A stretch of DNA of 64,000 bases from Numida meleagris (Eukaryota; Chordata; Aves; Galliformes; Numididae), in the NCBI RefSeq assembly GCF_002078875.1, contig NC_034409.1:65940583-66004582 (forward strand), in the 5' to 3' direction. Positions 1 to 13,589 of the stretch are shown piece by piece. A model generated the notes under the pieces. It had not been told where the DNA came from. It saw only the letters and a list, made by a program, of their open reading frames with translations, and made no database searches. A program made the position numbers and the translations under genes. The stretch's first letter is position 1. Each line of letters opens with the position of its first letter.

Positions 1-1704
1 AAATTGGATATAAATTATAGACCACCTAGTTATGTCTTTAAGGGAAAGAACATAAGTCAAGTATAAATCATTATTTTTACATTCATGTTCAACTTCAGAG
101 AATAATGTGTTTCCTCTAGGTAGTATTCAGAAAGACCTGGGCTTCTTGCAGTGTCTTAAAACTTCCCTGTGCCTAGTGAAAAGACCTTTTCTGAATTATC
201 TGAATATTGTATTTTGTTCTTGCAACTCCATTGCATCTATGCCTTGTATTTTTTCTTGAACTGAATTGTGAATGTGATACTAGCCATCTAAAAAGGAGAA
301 TCTTTGAGTCTGATTGAGTGCTTTTATTGATAGTCCCCAGGAATACAAAGTTTAACTGCGTTACTGATTTTTTTCCATTTCTGTCATTCAACCCCTCATT
401 CAGCTTTCTTCTGTTACGGTGTTCCAGTTGTCTGTATTGTGAGCAGTGTCTTCTAGAGCTGTCAATAGTACATGTCATTTGCTGACTCTCCTTATTGTGA
501 AGTGTCATTGAAAATATTATTAATTGGGGTCTTTCCTAAGACTTGCCTTTGAGAAACTAAAAAAATAATCTCCACGGTCTCCACTGATGCTTCCTTGTAG
601 CCAGTTCCTCAGAATTGTCACCAATTTCCTCAGCAACAGCCAGACCAGTAGGTTTCCATCTGATGTAGCTAACGGAAGCAACAGAACTGTGAAGAAAAAC
701 TGTGTTGATGGCAGAGGGGGACCATGCCAGGGGCCTCGGACATTGAGTCTATCTGCTATCTAGAGGACTGTAGTGATAGGGGAGGATGTCATTCAGCTTC
801 ATACAGATTAAGTTCTTTAGGGATGAATAATAGAAATGTGCAGTCCAGTCTAGCAAGTTAATGTGCCATATGAGTTCTCTGTGGTGAGTAAAGAGCAAGG
901 CAGAAGTTTTGCAAAATGTGAATGATATGCGTAAGTGATACCATTGTCGGAAACTTAGAAAACTAGAACTCTTAAGTTATGACATATATATGTACATATG
1001 GCTGTTAATTAGCAAATAGAAAAGTGGTATAAAGTTGACGAAACTCCAGAAGGCAGAAGTATTGTGCATGCTGCATTCACATTTTGTAACTTGATTCAAG
1101 TGAAAAAGAAGTTGCCAGTCATCTGTCTCTTAGCTTTGCTGTCCCTGTGCCTGATGCATGGGATCAGTTAGAGAGGAATCTAGTCCTTAAACACAATTGA
1201 AAATTGCATTTTGTTGTTATATTTTTCATACTACAACTACGCTGTCAGTTTTGTAATCAGGAACTTACCTTGTTGCTTTGCTAAGATGTACATGTTTTTT
1301 TTCTGTCTACTGTTCAACGCTGAACACAAACAACTGAGAAACTGGGAACTTTTAATTTTCAGTTGTTAGATGGCACAAATCATGACTGCAGACAAATAAT
1401 CGTGGTGCAACCCAACACAAGTTTGGGAACCTTCTTAGTGTTACCAACAGGTTGCATGAGCTGTTTGGAGAGCTAGTGTTGTCAAACGCAAAGTCCTTCT
1501 GGCAGGCATTACCAAAGAAAAGCATTCCTGGCAGAGGTTCAGCAAGAGAGTGACAGCCCTCAATGCTTGTGATGTTGGATGACCTCATACTGTGCAGCCC
1601 ACAGCGTATTTTTTATGTGTCTAAGAAAGAGTGTTTGATACCATCCCTTTCTCACACACCAAGGTTGCCAGATTCCGTGGGACAAATATGACAGTTCAGT
1701 GCTG

Positions 1705-1705
<1 letters not shown>

Positions 1706-1747
<42 letters not shown>
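1706..1747 (+). repeat. T42 homopolymer
   Basis: An uninterrupted run of 42 T, the longest homopolymer in the window. CR1 elements do not carry A tails, so its origin is unclear; it may be plain slippage or the tail of an old antisense retrocopy. Confidence 0.97.
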
Positions 1748-1749
<2 letters not shown>

Positions 1750-2147
1750 CTTTCTGTCAAGTTGGAGTTTCTTCAGATTTGCAGTATTGGTGAATAATGT
1801 TTAAATAATATGGTTTCCATGGGTATATAGATAGATTGTATATGTAGCATGTAGGAGGACTGTGGATGTGCCCTGCATTTAAAAAGCTATCTTATATAAT
1901 GCAAAAAAATATTTTGAAATATGAGTAAATGTGTCATGTCTTTGCTACAGAAACATTATTTCAGTTGTTTATTATTTGGATCTGATATACCAGACAAATC
2001 CGCTCTGGAGAATCAATTACAGCTTTGGTGAATGTTCTGCTGGGCTGTTTGGTTCCAGGGCTGGGAAGAGAGAATGCAGAAGCAGCGTCTCTGCAGACCC
2101 TGTACTTTCAGCTCTGGAAATTACTTCCTGACTGTGAAATCTCCAGT

Positions 2148-2256
2148 GCAGACATGTCCATGGCGGGGAGGTTCGAACTTGACAAACTAGACGATCTTTA
2201 GGGTCTCTTCCAACCCAAACCATTCTATGATTTCACTCTGTGAGTCTATGATTTTA
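2148..2256 (+). mobile_element. CR1 LINE, short 3'-end fragment
   Basis: Contains the CR1 3' signature gggtctcttccaacccaaac followed by cattctatgatttcactctg and a further tctatgatttt, the octamer-like repeats that end CR1 copies in birds. Only about the last 100 bases remain. The left border is approximate. Confidence 0.85.
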
Positions 2257-5200
2257 AGACAAGTTCTTATTTGTTGTTTGCTCCCTGATTATAACACCAC
2301 TGAGAACTGTCACTCAAATTAAGTAAGTTTTTAAAACTGGTTTTGGCTACAACAGCTTTGAAATGTGTCTGCAGCTCCAGGTCTTCGGGCTCTCCAGCTA
2401 GTCACGTGAAACTTATTTCTTAGTGTTGGAAGTTTTCTGAGAAGTAATATATATTTTTTTTTAACGGTGTTTCAATTTCTATTGATTGAACTCAGCAGTA
2501 ACTATCATTTTATTACCTGTTAGAAAGAAAGGCAGAAAGTACTAATCCTAGGAAAGAATGGCTTGTTTCCTTTTGGAGCACAGAGTGAGTACAGATGGAG
2601 AGCAGCTAGGCAGCGCTCCTAGTGTAAATGTAATCATTTAGGATTAGACGGCTTGCAAATACAACTTAAATGGGTTGCTCTACAGGCAGAAAAACTAATT
2701 AAGCCTAATTAATCAGTAATTTATGTTTCACATGCCATATACACCTCAGTTCCCTGGTGCTTGACATTACTGTAACTCCACTGGGAACCAGCTGGAGAGC
2801 AGAGGGTCGAGGTGGCTGGCTAGGCTAGGCCTCGTGGTGAGACCTTTCCCTCTCTGCTTTGGTAGTCCCACCACGGCGTTATCTCATCAAAGCTCATGGC
2901 CGCATAAAGGAGTCTTGAAATAATTGAAATATATTTGGCTTTTTTTTGTGCTTTTAGACGGAGTTGAAAGCAATCAAAAGGTTTCAGCTGTTTCAGGAGA
3001 AGGCTGTTGAGGGACAGCCAGGAAGATGTCCACATTAGCTTTACTTCTGTCAAATATTGCCTTTGAGTAAAAAGTGAAAGTATTTTGTATCTGTTTGATA
3101 AATAACTGATGAGATTTCCAGTGAAGAGTATTTTGTTGTGACTAGAGCATTTCTTAAACTCCTCAGGTAATTTTTTTGGTTGCAGTGTGTTGGAGTTTGT
3201 TGACATACAGAGGAGCATATAGTACTTCCAGAAGTGCTCATTAATCATGGATTAGCACGTATCTGTAATTATTGTCCTGATTACTTCCCTGATTGCGTGT
3301 AAAGTGAATAATATTCTTGGTAGCATCTGCGTAAAATGCGCAAATGAGAGAACAGGGTCTTAGGTCTTTCAGAACAAGTTTTGCAGTTGCCAGCAGGAGG
3401 ACAGTTGAAAGAACACATTTTTTCTTTGATACAGACACATCATTAGTTGGTGCCACAGCAGACACAAATTTCCTTTTACTGTCCCACTGAAATTAGATCA
3501 CCTTTCCTTCCTGTGTCATCTGATAAAATTAATGCAATTACATTAACATTAAAAAGAACAAAAGGAACATGTGACCACAGCAAGGGGGCACACTGACAAA
3601 ACATTTCAAAGCAGATACCATCTTTTGTGCAGCCTACATGGTGCTGGCTTCCATGTGAGCCCAGACTCAGTATTCATTCATAGACAGAGTATAAATCTTC
3701 ATATCTAAACTGGAAATTTGAGTTAATTTTTTCAATGTTTTCAAAGAGAGATTGCGGTCTGACAGAGTTTTTGTTGCTAAAACTGATGTCCTCTTTCATT
3801 CGGGGATGGGTTGTTTTTGAGGGGGCGGTGAAGAGCATTGGAAGGTTACCTACATGGAGTAGATGCAGAATAGAAGAATCTGTTCTTTTATTTAAGTTTT
3901 GATCTCTCTTGTGTCTAATTTGCTTAGACTACCTTCAAGTAGTAGTGCCCGTTCACTACTTGAATTTTTGGTTGTGTGTTTTTGTTTGTTTGTTTAAAAA
4001 ATTTCCAAACGGTATAAAACTTCGTGGTGAATTGCACTAAAGGATATAGGGAAGAAGATGAAACAAAAAGTCCTTGATTGGAGCTGGCCCACAAGCAATT
4101 GTAAGAAGAAGGTGTTACTCTAGTCTAGTGGGTTCTCTTCCCTACCTCTTTAAAGTCAACTTGTTTTGGTTGCATAATGGTGTGTGGATAGAATGAAAAA
4201 TAACTTTGGTATTAGGAATTTCTTGAACAACGTTCTTGTGTGAGCCCCTGAGGAGCTGGGTTGGTAGGGAGTTGAGGGAGCCATGTGTCACTTCAGGCAT
4301 GTGAACCTGCCCCAGTGCCTGGTTCAGAACATGATAGGGACTCCATCCTCGTGCTGATTGACAATGACACCTTTGTTCTCACTTCAGGTCAAAGTGCCTC
4401 ATGTTTATATTGTAAAGAGGGGGTCTGATACTCCACAGACTCCATGCAGAAAGTGACAGTGGACAGGTTGCTCTTCCTGGCCTCCTGCACTGTCAGCTGC
4501 TGCCTCAGCAGTAACCGTGCAGCTCATGTTGAAGGAGATGGCTCCTTGAGAAGTGCCCCTGACCCTAGTGGTCTGCTGCCTCCTCCTTCACTCTACTGCC
4601 AAACGCAAAAAAGTGCCCTCAACAAGGGAACCAGCTTTAATCTTGCCCATAAGCTATTACCAGTGCTGTTTTCATAGCTGGCTGCAGAGCGTTTATCATC
4701 AATAAAGCTGTGTGGGCCAGGAAGAAAGCTGCCTTTAAATTCCTAGTCTCAGATGACGTAGCAAAGATGTCAGGAAAATCATTCAAGGATCAGCTAACTG
4801 ACTGGAGTTGCTGGGGGTGTAGCAAACTAGGAATAGTATGAGATTGTGTTAGCATTGTTCCTTTTCCTGTGGTAGATGTGTTGTAACCCTTCTGGGAAAC
4901 TGTCTGTTTTGTGTGTCACTTTGCTAATCAAGTTTTAGGTTAATGAGTCACAAAAGACTTAGTTCTTCAGAACTTTTCTCGAGAAGCTCAATTGCAACCG
5001 CACACACAAATACTTCTCTTGTATATAAATCTTCTTTACTGTAACAGATCTTCCAAAGCACGAAGTAATTTTCCTGATATTGTTTGTCCGCATTTACTTT
5101 TTCTTCTGCATTATTTCAGTGTGGGAGATATCCCAAAAAGCACGTGTGTGTTTGCCTGCGTATGAATCAGTGAATGAATGCATGTCTTATTCGTCTGGCT

Positions 5201-8200
5201 GTTTTCAACCAGGCACCGCTGTGACACTCAGCAGGCATGACTCAGGTGGATCTGCGCAACTGCTGAAGTACTCTGGTGTTTAACATGGAACCGCTGGCCC
5301 CATCCGACTACCCTCCTGTTTGAAGTTACTGTGTAGCCTGTTCTTAAAAATATTTACAGTATTTGTGGAGATGCCCCTCCTCCCCCTCACCTCTCTCCCA
5401 AGAATGGATGAAGTAGAAAGCTACTGAGGAAGAGGTGATGCTGAAACAGGGAACATTGTGTTGCAGGGGAGCCTAGATAGGAATGGAAGTGGAAAAAGAA
5501 TGATGATGTCTCCTCAGCTTATCTTCTTGCCAACTTGAGATTCATCTGCACGGGTTATCCCATGCTACTCTCCAGTGAATCGGCAGCAGAAGTGAAAGTT
5601 CTAGCGTGGCAGATGTCATCCGCCCCCTTATTCTCTTAGATTGAATTTAAATATTTTGAAGGTTAATTCACTTACATTCACGCACTGATTTTTAACAGGA
5701 AAACTGAGTCTGTGGGCTTCAGTGTAAATTATTGGAATGCCAAATAACTGAGGTTAAGTTTTTGAATGGTTGTTTATGCCAACAGTTTATAAGAGTGGAG
5801 GAAATAAACCTTTTCTGAACAGCTTTCCTAACAGAAAGTGTGACTTAAGCCAACAGAAATGTGCAAATACATAGCTCGGTGCCAAAACTGCCATACATGA
5901 ACTAGATTTATTATACACCAGGCAGAAAGAAATTCAAACAGTCACTCCAGCCCTCATTCTGTGTTGAGATTTGAGTATGGGGGGTGTCTCTAGAAGATAA
6001 ACTGTTTGGGAAATTAAACTTTGGAAGAACCCCCCCATGCGTGACATTTTTTGCCGTCAGGCTCATGTGATCTGCTGTCATTACAGTGTGGATGAACTTC
6101 CCAAAGGCTGACATTGCAACTCTGTTCAGTGTCACAACTACAGTGTGTCAAGTTCATAACGAAACAAACCTCCCACCGGAAATAACTTCTCTTTGAAGCT
6201 CCAAAACTTGCTCTAGTCTCTGTTTTAAAAAAGCAATGTCATATATCACATACACTGAAAAGTTATTTCAAGCTACTTTTCTAAGATAAAGCACTATGGT
6301 TTGGCTAGTGCTGCAAGGGCAGATGTATTCATTGCACTCCAGGCTTTGCCAGTGCATTATTTTATTTATGGCTTGCTCCCTTCCATTTTAATTTTTAATA
6401 AGTGTTGGTAAAATTTGTCACGTTGCTCCACGCTAAAGACTTTAACATAGTGGTAAGTAAATTTAAAGCTCTTTGACATGAAATATATTCTGGATTGACT
6501 CACATGGCAGAGAACACAGGGGGTAGCAAAAAGTCAAGCTCACAAATATGACTTAGCTACCCGTTTTCAGAAATAATTTTGTCTTTTTAATAGGAAAGTT
6601 GAAAAAGCAGTGGTGACAGAGCTCAGCTACAAATCTAGCGTAGTTGTTGCAGTCTAAGCTCACACACTTCCAGCTCGCACTTACAGTGGCCCTGGTTTGG
6701 TGAGGTACTTGGCTGTAAGCACAGTTACAGCTTGAAATCTGCACACAGCCTCTCCGTGGCATCTCACTGACCTTGATATCCTTTCTTTGTGGTGATAGTG
6801 AAAATTAGGCTGAAGTTAGGCATTAGTTACCACTGTCAGTAATCAAACTGAAAATATGTTCCTTTGAAAAAATTACTGTTGTATATAGTTGTGAATGTAC
6901 CTGTGCTTAGGTTTCTGAAAGCTGCTATAAAAGTGTCAACGGACCTTTAGCATGAGAACCAAGTTTGGTAATATCATTAGGAATAAATTTAGTAATTAGG
7001 GTAAACACCTATTTTTAAAAAGTCAGTATGTCAATAATGCAACCAAATTATTTCTAATGTTTTACTGTTGCTTATCCTAATATAGAGATTTTATCTGGAG
7101 TCTTTTTTTACTTACTAGGATAGTAAGACTTCAGCACTTCTGGAAGATTTGGAAAATCTGGTTAGCTTGTTTGCTAATGGCCTTTAAAAATGCAAGCACG
7201 GCACTTGAATTGCAATTGTGATTTATAGTGGGGAATGGTGTCACAGACCTCTGTGAAGTTTGCTCAGGTGAGCGCTCCATGGGACACAGTCACAGGCACG
7301 TGGTAAGAGTGGCGTCCTCCACTTAATGAGTGCAATAGTAGGTGGCCTTGCAAGCATTTCACCCTTCAGTGCGTGAGGCCAGGATTTCTGTGTCACCTTC
7401 GACTGCTGGCTTTGTGGTGGCTGCCCATGTTGTGTGGAGGTCGCATTCCTCCCAGGCTGCCAGCTGGGAGCTGGGAAATGCAGAGCTTTCGGCAGAGAGA
7501 CTCAGAGAGGAGGCATCCTAAATGACACAACCACATGGATGTCCTTGGTTTTATATTAACTTTTTAATGAATGCTTCAGTATTAAATTTGGGAGGTTAAA
7601 AGCATTCTTAAAAATTTTTTTGTAAGGCACTGAAGTCTGCAGCCTCCTCATGGCTTTTAGGCATCAAGGGGGTCTCATAAGGACATGCTGGGACCTGACA
7701 CCAGGAGAGGGGCTGGCACAGCCCCCTGAGGGGAACGAGCCCTACACTGCTTACCACTTTTGGGGACCTGAAATGAGGGGTGAGGACCCTTGAGAGGACA
7801 ACGTAAGGAAAGCAATTCACATAAAGCTGGGTCTATTTGTGATGTTATCAGAAGATCCAATGAGTGAATACCCACCAGGCCTTCTAGCTTACGGAAATGC
7901 TTTAGGATCACCTCTCACCCTGCTGCATGGAATGTATTCCTGTAATGGCCAGGGGAAATGTCCTGGCTCAGATGATGCCTCTGGGGGCTTTGGCTTGCTC
8001 AACTCTATTCTCAGGACTGAAAAGGCAAAAAGAGAAATTGTTTCTATCAAAATCCATTAAAGATCACTGACAACCTGAAAATGCTCCCTTTGGGGTTGAA
8101 AACAAAATGACTATTTATTTCTGACCTTCAAATCCAGACTATTATGTAATAATATTGATGAAAAATTGTCATGTCAAGCATGAAATAGTCTATTACAAGT

Positions 8201-8636
8201 TATTCCAGTTATCAGCAGACATGAGGAAAAGCCCAAAATGCTGCTGCAGTGTGTCACTGTTTTGCTTATAAATATGTATTTTCCCTTCCTAGCATTTTAC
8301 AACCCCTCTGTCCATCTCTTCCTGCTCTCTCTCACACCCAGCCTCCTAAAAATAAAGTTCTCAGGATGGCTGGGTTGGTGTTATATGGTGTAATACTCCT
8401 GAGTGGTGGATAACTGGTTACCAGAGTCAGCCAGAATCTTCTAGAACTGTCAGTCAGCATGGCATATGCTAAGACTCTTGGGCTGATGACCTTTTAGAAC
8501 TGACTGTGGGAAGGGTCCCCTGCTGTAGCTGGTGAGTTGGTTGCATAGGTGCTACCTCCAGCCCAAAGGGCCAGTTAAAGTACTTGGTGTACAGAAACTA
8601 CAATACTCATCCTGTTTGCTTTGTTTGTTTGGGGGT

Positions 8637-8640
8637 TTGT

Positions 8641-8673
<33 letters not shown>
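8637..8673 (+). repeat. TTG trinucleotide microsatellite
   Basis: About twelve perfect TTG units, directly after a ttgtttgtttgggggtttg stretch. Confidence 0.97.
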
Positions 8674-9174
8674 TAGTGCCCAAATGTAAAACCTCAATTC
8701 CTGATTTTCAAATGTCTGAGTATCATTAGATGGAGACAGCAAGTACCAAACTTGTAACACGCCAGACAGTATATATCCTAATTTAGGTAGCCAAGTGCCA
8801 CTAAGTGAGCTGTTTTAAAAAATATATCCCTTGAGGTCCTGTGAAATTGTAGGGGGGGAGTGTAAGGATCAAGAGGAGACATCCAGGTACCTATCACAGT
8901 ATTAAACAGTAGATTTATCTGCTGAGTGAAGACTTGAACTATTCAAACACCCCAAAACAAGTTGCAAAAACTAAGAAATGCTATCCAAACAAGAATAAAC
9001 AAATGTTTGTGGGAAAGGACCTGCACATGATACTGATTTCCTTTAGTAAATAAGGGCATCCCTTTGAATAAGTCACATTTAGCATACGCATGTTGCAATG
9101 TCTGAATATTCCTCACAACGCTTAAAACAAGGTTCATTTGAGAATCCACAATGTTGTCTGTCCATCTGGACTTT

Positions 9175-9226
9175 GTGATAATTAGAAGCTGAAAGTTCAT
9201 GTGATAATTAGGAACTGAAAGCTCAT
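9175..9226 (+). repeat. 26-base tandem duplication (two copies)
   Basis: The unit gtgataattagaagctgaaa plus gttcat is followed at once by gtgataattaggaactgaaa plus gctcat, with three differences. Confidence 0.88.
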
Positions 9227-11276
9227 TAGAGTGGAGCTCCTAAGAGTTTTCTTGGGACGTGTGGCTGGGGAGCACCAGGATCTGCAGGAGCTTCAGGAGG
9301 TGAAACTCTCACATTTGTCAGATTGCCTCTTAGAAGCTGTATTTCTTTTGAGTAAAGGACTGGAATGAATGGAGAGGTATCTTGCTCTCTCTTGCAGTCG
9401 TGTGGGCAAACATCTAGGCTGTGTTTCTCATGGGTTCCTTGAAGTATTATTCTAGATCAAGTGAAAGAAGGCATGGAAATTTCATATTTATTGCTGAATG
9501 TAAGCTTCGCTTTAGATTTCTGTAAGCAGAATCTCTGAGTGGGAATTAGTTGTGTCATTTGTAGGTTGTTTATCTTCAAACTGATAGTGGTCTGAGAGAT
9601 AGGAGGAAAATTCAGAAAATCTGTGTCCAGTCTGTCACCTTTGCAAATGGAAGCTTATTCTCTTACAGCTTCAAGTGGAGACTCGGTACCCAGAAGTTAT
9701 GGAAAGATGTTTTTATTATTTATGTATTTTATGAAGTCAATGAAGAAGTATTAAGTGTTTGTACATGAAATGGCAGCAGGGAATAGCTGTATCTCCCCTT
9801 CATTCTCTGATTTATTCCTGTATGACAATTTATAACTAACTCAATTAAACACACACTTTCCTTGTAATTGCCCATATGCTAGCAGACAGTAGTCAGTTGT
9901 TGAGAGTTTTGTTCATTTCTGGGTTGGCTGAGCTGAACTGAGCATAAACTTTCAAGCTTAAGATGGGAGCAAGGAAAACTTTACGATTTCCAGGCAGAGC
10001 TGTCTAATTGCAGTTATTTACACAGTGCTGCTTTGACTTGCTCTTAAAAAAATTACATTAAGGCAGAGATTAGGAATTCAATGAGTGGTTTTGTAAGCAA
10101 AAATGCCTTGGTTTCATTCAGTAAAAGGACATGTAGTGAAGGAGGGAGAAAGGGGGAGTAAGCAGGGGGAGAAAGGGATTATTGCTTCAGGCAGGTTTGT
10201 ATATGTAGTCAGGGAGATGTGGTCCTTTAGAGCCTTAGGAATATGCATTATGTGACACTGCTTCAGTGAGACAACTTTTGTGTGGCCTCCTCCCTTCATC
10301 TCTCCCTCCTCATCATCACCTCATTGGTGTGGAGCCGGGTCCTCATCTTTTGAGAAACAGTGTTGTGGGGGTTGAGTTTCTTTCTCAAAGTTACCATAAA
10401 ATTTTGTGTCCCTCACTAAAAGTAACTTAGAAACTTCTCACTTCAGGATTTCAATGCAGCATACGGAAGACACATCCATCCTCTTGATGTTGGGTTCTGG
10501 TGCTGCACTGTTGCCCCTTTCTGCATTTTAATATGGATTGTTCATGGAGATCAGAAATAACTGGAGGAGTCTTTGCTAACACCAAACTCCTTTAATTAAC
10601 TCCTTTAATACAAATAGATGTCTGTGTTAGTTTGCATGCAGATGTGATGGTATTGCACTATTTTAGCTCATCACAGGGAATGTAGCTTATAATAAGCTTA
10701 AAATGTAGGCATTGTGCTTGAATATTTTGTGCATGTGGTGGTGTTTTTGTTCTGTGTCTATTGGTATGTAATTCTTAGGAGCAATATTATGCCTTCTACT
10801 AAATATAATGTAAAATTAGTAACTGCAGCTTACAATATTACCCCTGCAGGATTTGAATATCATTTATTCAATGTCTTGGGTCATTTATTGCTTCTCATCA
10901 TTAAAAGTTTGTGTGAGATTTTACATAAATAGTACAGATCTTCCTTCCTTGTGTTCCAGATGAGTTTGCAAGAAATCTAGGCAAAAGTAGCTAACATGAG
11001 TGGTGCTTTTTCCATACTCTGCAAATGTACCAGGGTGTTGCTGAAAGCCTTCTGTCTTTCCCTGTAGAGATTTGTTCCCCGTATAAAACTTGCAGCAACC
11101 TTACAGTGACAAGACAGAGTTAAAGGAGAAGATATAGAGCTTAGGGGTTAATGTTTTGTATCTTCAGCTGTTGGTAGGGAACTTGTGGCTGCTCAGTGAT
11201 ACCGAACTTTTCGATGAGACTTAACCAGATACTCTGAAAACCTCCAGCAGCTTAAGGAGAGCAGAAAAAACTCCTT

Positions 11277-11288
11277 CCCCCCCCCCCC
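11277..11288 (+). repeat. C12 homopolymer
   Basis: Run of twelve C in a locally GC-rich patch. Confidence 0.95.
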
Positions 11289-11516
11289 AAGGAAATCTGC
11301 AGATGCAAGATGCAAGAGCAGGAGAGAACGGCGTGCTTGCCTGCACTGCCTGTTCCTGAATTATGGGGCTGTGGGCTGGCAGCACTGCTGCTACTGCAGG
11401 TTTTTGGGAACAGCAGCCTGAAGTGCACACACACGGAGGAGGGCTGCATTCCTCCCCCTCCTGCCCATGGCTTTTGCTTTTTTGGAGGAGGCGGTTGTTG
11501 TTTTTCTGCGCTTGCT

Positions 11517-11524
11517 GACGTCAA
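11517..11524 (+). promoter_or_regulatory. Consensus CRE palindrome (TGACGTCA)
   Basis: A perfect cAMP response element 8-mer, followed within 95 bases by TGAGGTCA (11581), an E-box CACGTG (11587) and an octamer ATTTGCAT (11603), in a locally GC-rich patch of intron 2. CREB/ATF proteins bind this palindrome. Whether it is used is unknown; one such 8-mer is not far from chance in 64 kb. Confidence 0.3.
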
Positions 11525-11811
11525 CTAAATTGCCAGATGGCATTTCAATGCTTTGCAAAGAGACAGGAGCCTTTTATTACTGAGGTCACGTGGATCTCAT
11601 TCATTTGCATTCCCAGAAGTGGTCTAAAGCTTTTGCTAACTGTACAGGCAATGAGTGCTCTGCACCTTCTAGAGACCCATAGGGCCTTTTGTGGGATATT
11701 GTTACCTTAATCAGACCTGATAAGAGGCATGCATAGATGAAGGTTTTGCTTCGCATTTGTTTGGATACCAAATATTGAAAGCTTCCAGATGGTTGTGCTT
11801 TGTAGAGTTTT

Positions 11812-11833
11812 TTGTTGTTGTTGTTGTTGTTGT
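11812..11833 (+). repeat. TTG trinucleotide microsatellite
   Basis: Seven TTG units followed by a short TTGC run. Confidence 0.95.
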
Positions 11834-13589
11834 TTGCTTGCTTGCTAATGACAAAAGGATACTTTTGAGAATTTAGGGCAATAAACAGACATATAGCTTA
11901 GCTCAGAGAAGGTTACTTATAGACTCCTTGGTGCAGGTAACTCAGTAACTTGCAGAACAAACATGCAAGTCCAGCACTGTGATAAATACTACCATAGAAG
12001 AGCAGCTATTTGAATTTAGCTTTTGAAGATTTCAGGCAGTACCGTTGGAGCACGGATTGTGATGTGATCTATGCACTGAGATGAGACTTCGTCCTTTTAC
12101 ACTTTTGAACACTTGACTGGGAACTCTGTAGCAGATGCACAAGATTAAAACAGTTTACTTTGCTGTGCCTGAGCCATTCCCATAGCAGCTGGGCAGAGGC
12201 CGTGGCAGTGCTTGAAAGACAGATCAGTCCGCTACTGACGTGGTACCTCTGGCAGCAGCCCATGTCTGACAGCTAAACCAGAAGAGGAGGAGCTTTTGAT
12301 TAGATTTCCTGTGGACAGAGACCGTGAAGAAATGATCCTGGATGAACTTGCAAAGCCTACAGGGGAGAACATGGATGTTGGGGAAGTGTGTGGCAGTGGA
12401 AGCCTTCTGTTTATTGCACATGACCAATCTGGGGCTTGAACTGGTTTCTCAGGTCAAACAACTGTCTCTGACATTCTCACTCTTGACTGAGAATGAAAGG
12501 TGGGAGTGCTTTTTATTTTTCCCTGAAGCAAGTGTGAGAATCTTGGCTGGATCCCATGGGCTCTGTGGTGATGCAGAAAGGAGGCTAAGCAGTCTGGTTT
12601 GGATTCAGACATCACAGTTTAAAACTCCCCTGAACCAACGTGAGATTACCATAGGCTCCAGAATGGGCAATAACCTTTGCTCTCAAACCAGCTTTTCATA
12701 TATTATGTTTCATTTTCTACCAGTTTCAGCTTCTGAGCGTGCCCCCATGGTGTTTCTTTGCTCAGAGTACACAGCAGTGACCAAGATGCATGTAAGTTAC
12801 CAAGGGCCATCTGTCTGAAAAAAAGACATGGGGCAGCATAACCACATGATCTTTGTAAGTGTGAATATTTTCTAGCTTAACAAAGTGCTATCGAAAGGCA
12901 TGAAACAGCAACACCACATCTACCCCCTGTTCCTGCTCAGTAAGCCATGTGTTAATGTTGCTTACCCTTGTCTTACCAGTTTTCCAGCTGTATGACATGC
13001 CCTAAGTTCTGGTGATTTATCATGGTATTCTGTGTATGTTAAGCATTGCTGTAATTCGCATGGTGTTAACTGGTTACAGAAGAACACACGAATAAATACA
13101 GTGAATTATTGGACTCTTTAAATTTGGTACCATTATACTCGTGTCTCGGAAGTGGAGAAATTATTTTAAGTTTGCTCAGAGCAGGCTGGTTGAGGTTGTG
13201 GACTATAAAGAGTAATAACTAACTTGACCCTGCTTTCTTTAGCTGGGGAAAGAGAGAGTACAGTTTCTTTAGGGCTGGTGTCTTAGGAAACTTATTGCTC
13301 ACACTGTGCTCTGATACCTAATTTAATTTCACAGGGGAATAGCGATTGGCATTTGCATCGTGATTCACAGATCAAGGAGCAGGAAGCAGCCTGTCAACTT
13401 CAAGGAGCTGGAAGGGGGGGGGTTGCTTAGAGGAAAACAAAAATACAGATTGTGAGGGAATTCAGCTCTTGAGCACAGCAGGCGAACTTCAGTTCTGCTG
13501 TGACTCCGGATGAAGTTAGAGGTAAATTTGCCCCCAAAGTTATCAGTATGTAGAGTCTTGAATGCAAATGAGTGCTTTGCTAGACTAGG

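Larger units (their letters stand above)
1..13589 (+). other. PDE3A: PDE3A intron 2, first part of the window
   Basis: No coding exon was recognised here. The stretch is AT-rich unique sequence with a 42-base T run, a short CR1 tail near 2.2 kb, two TTG microsatellites (8.6 and 11.8 kb), a C run at 11277-11288 and a short direct duplication near 9.2 kb. I looked for sequence matching human exon 2 (a short exon upstream of exon 3 with Arg/Ser-rich and HRRTSLPC-type segments) and did not find it, though a short diverged exon could be missed by eye. Long open frames here lack family resemblance. Confidence 0.6.

Noticed and set aside
2820..3248. 142-codon minus-strand open frame
   Set aside because: Composition is typical of translated noncoding AT-rich DNA; no motif.
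12342..12818. 158-codon open frame on the + strand in intron 2
   Set aside because: It has no recognisable domain or family resemblance and no coding-like context. Long chance frames are expected in 64 kb.
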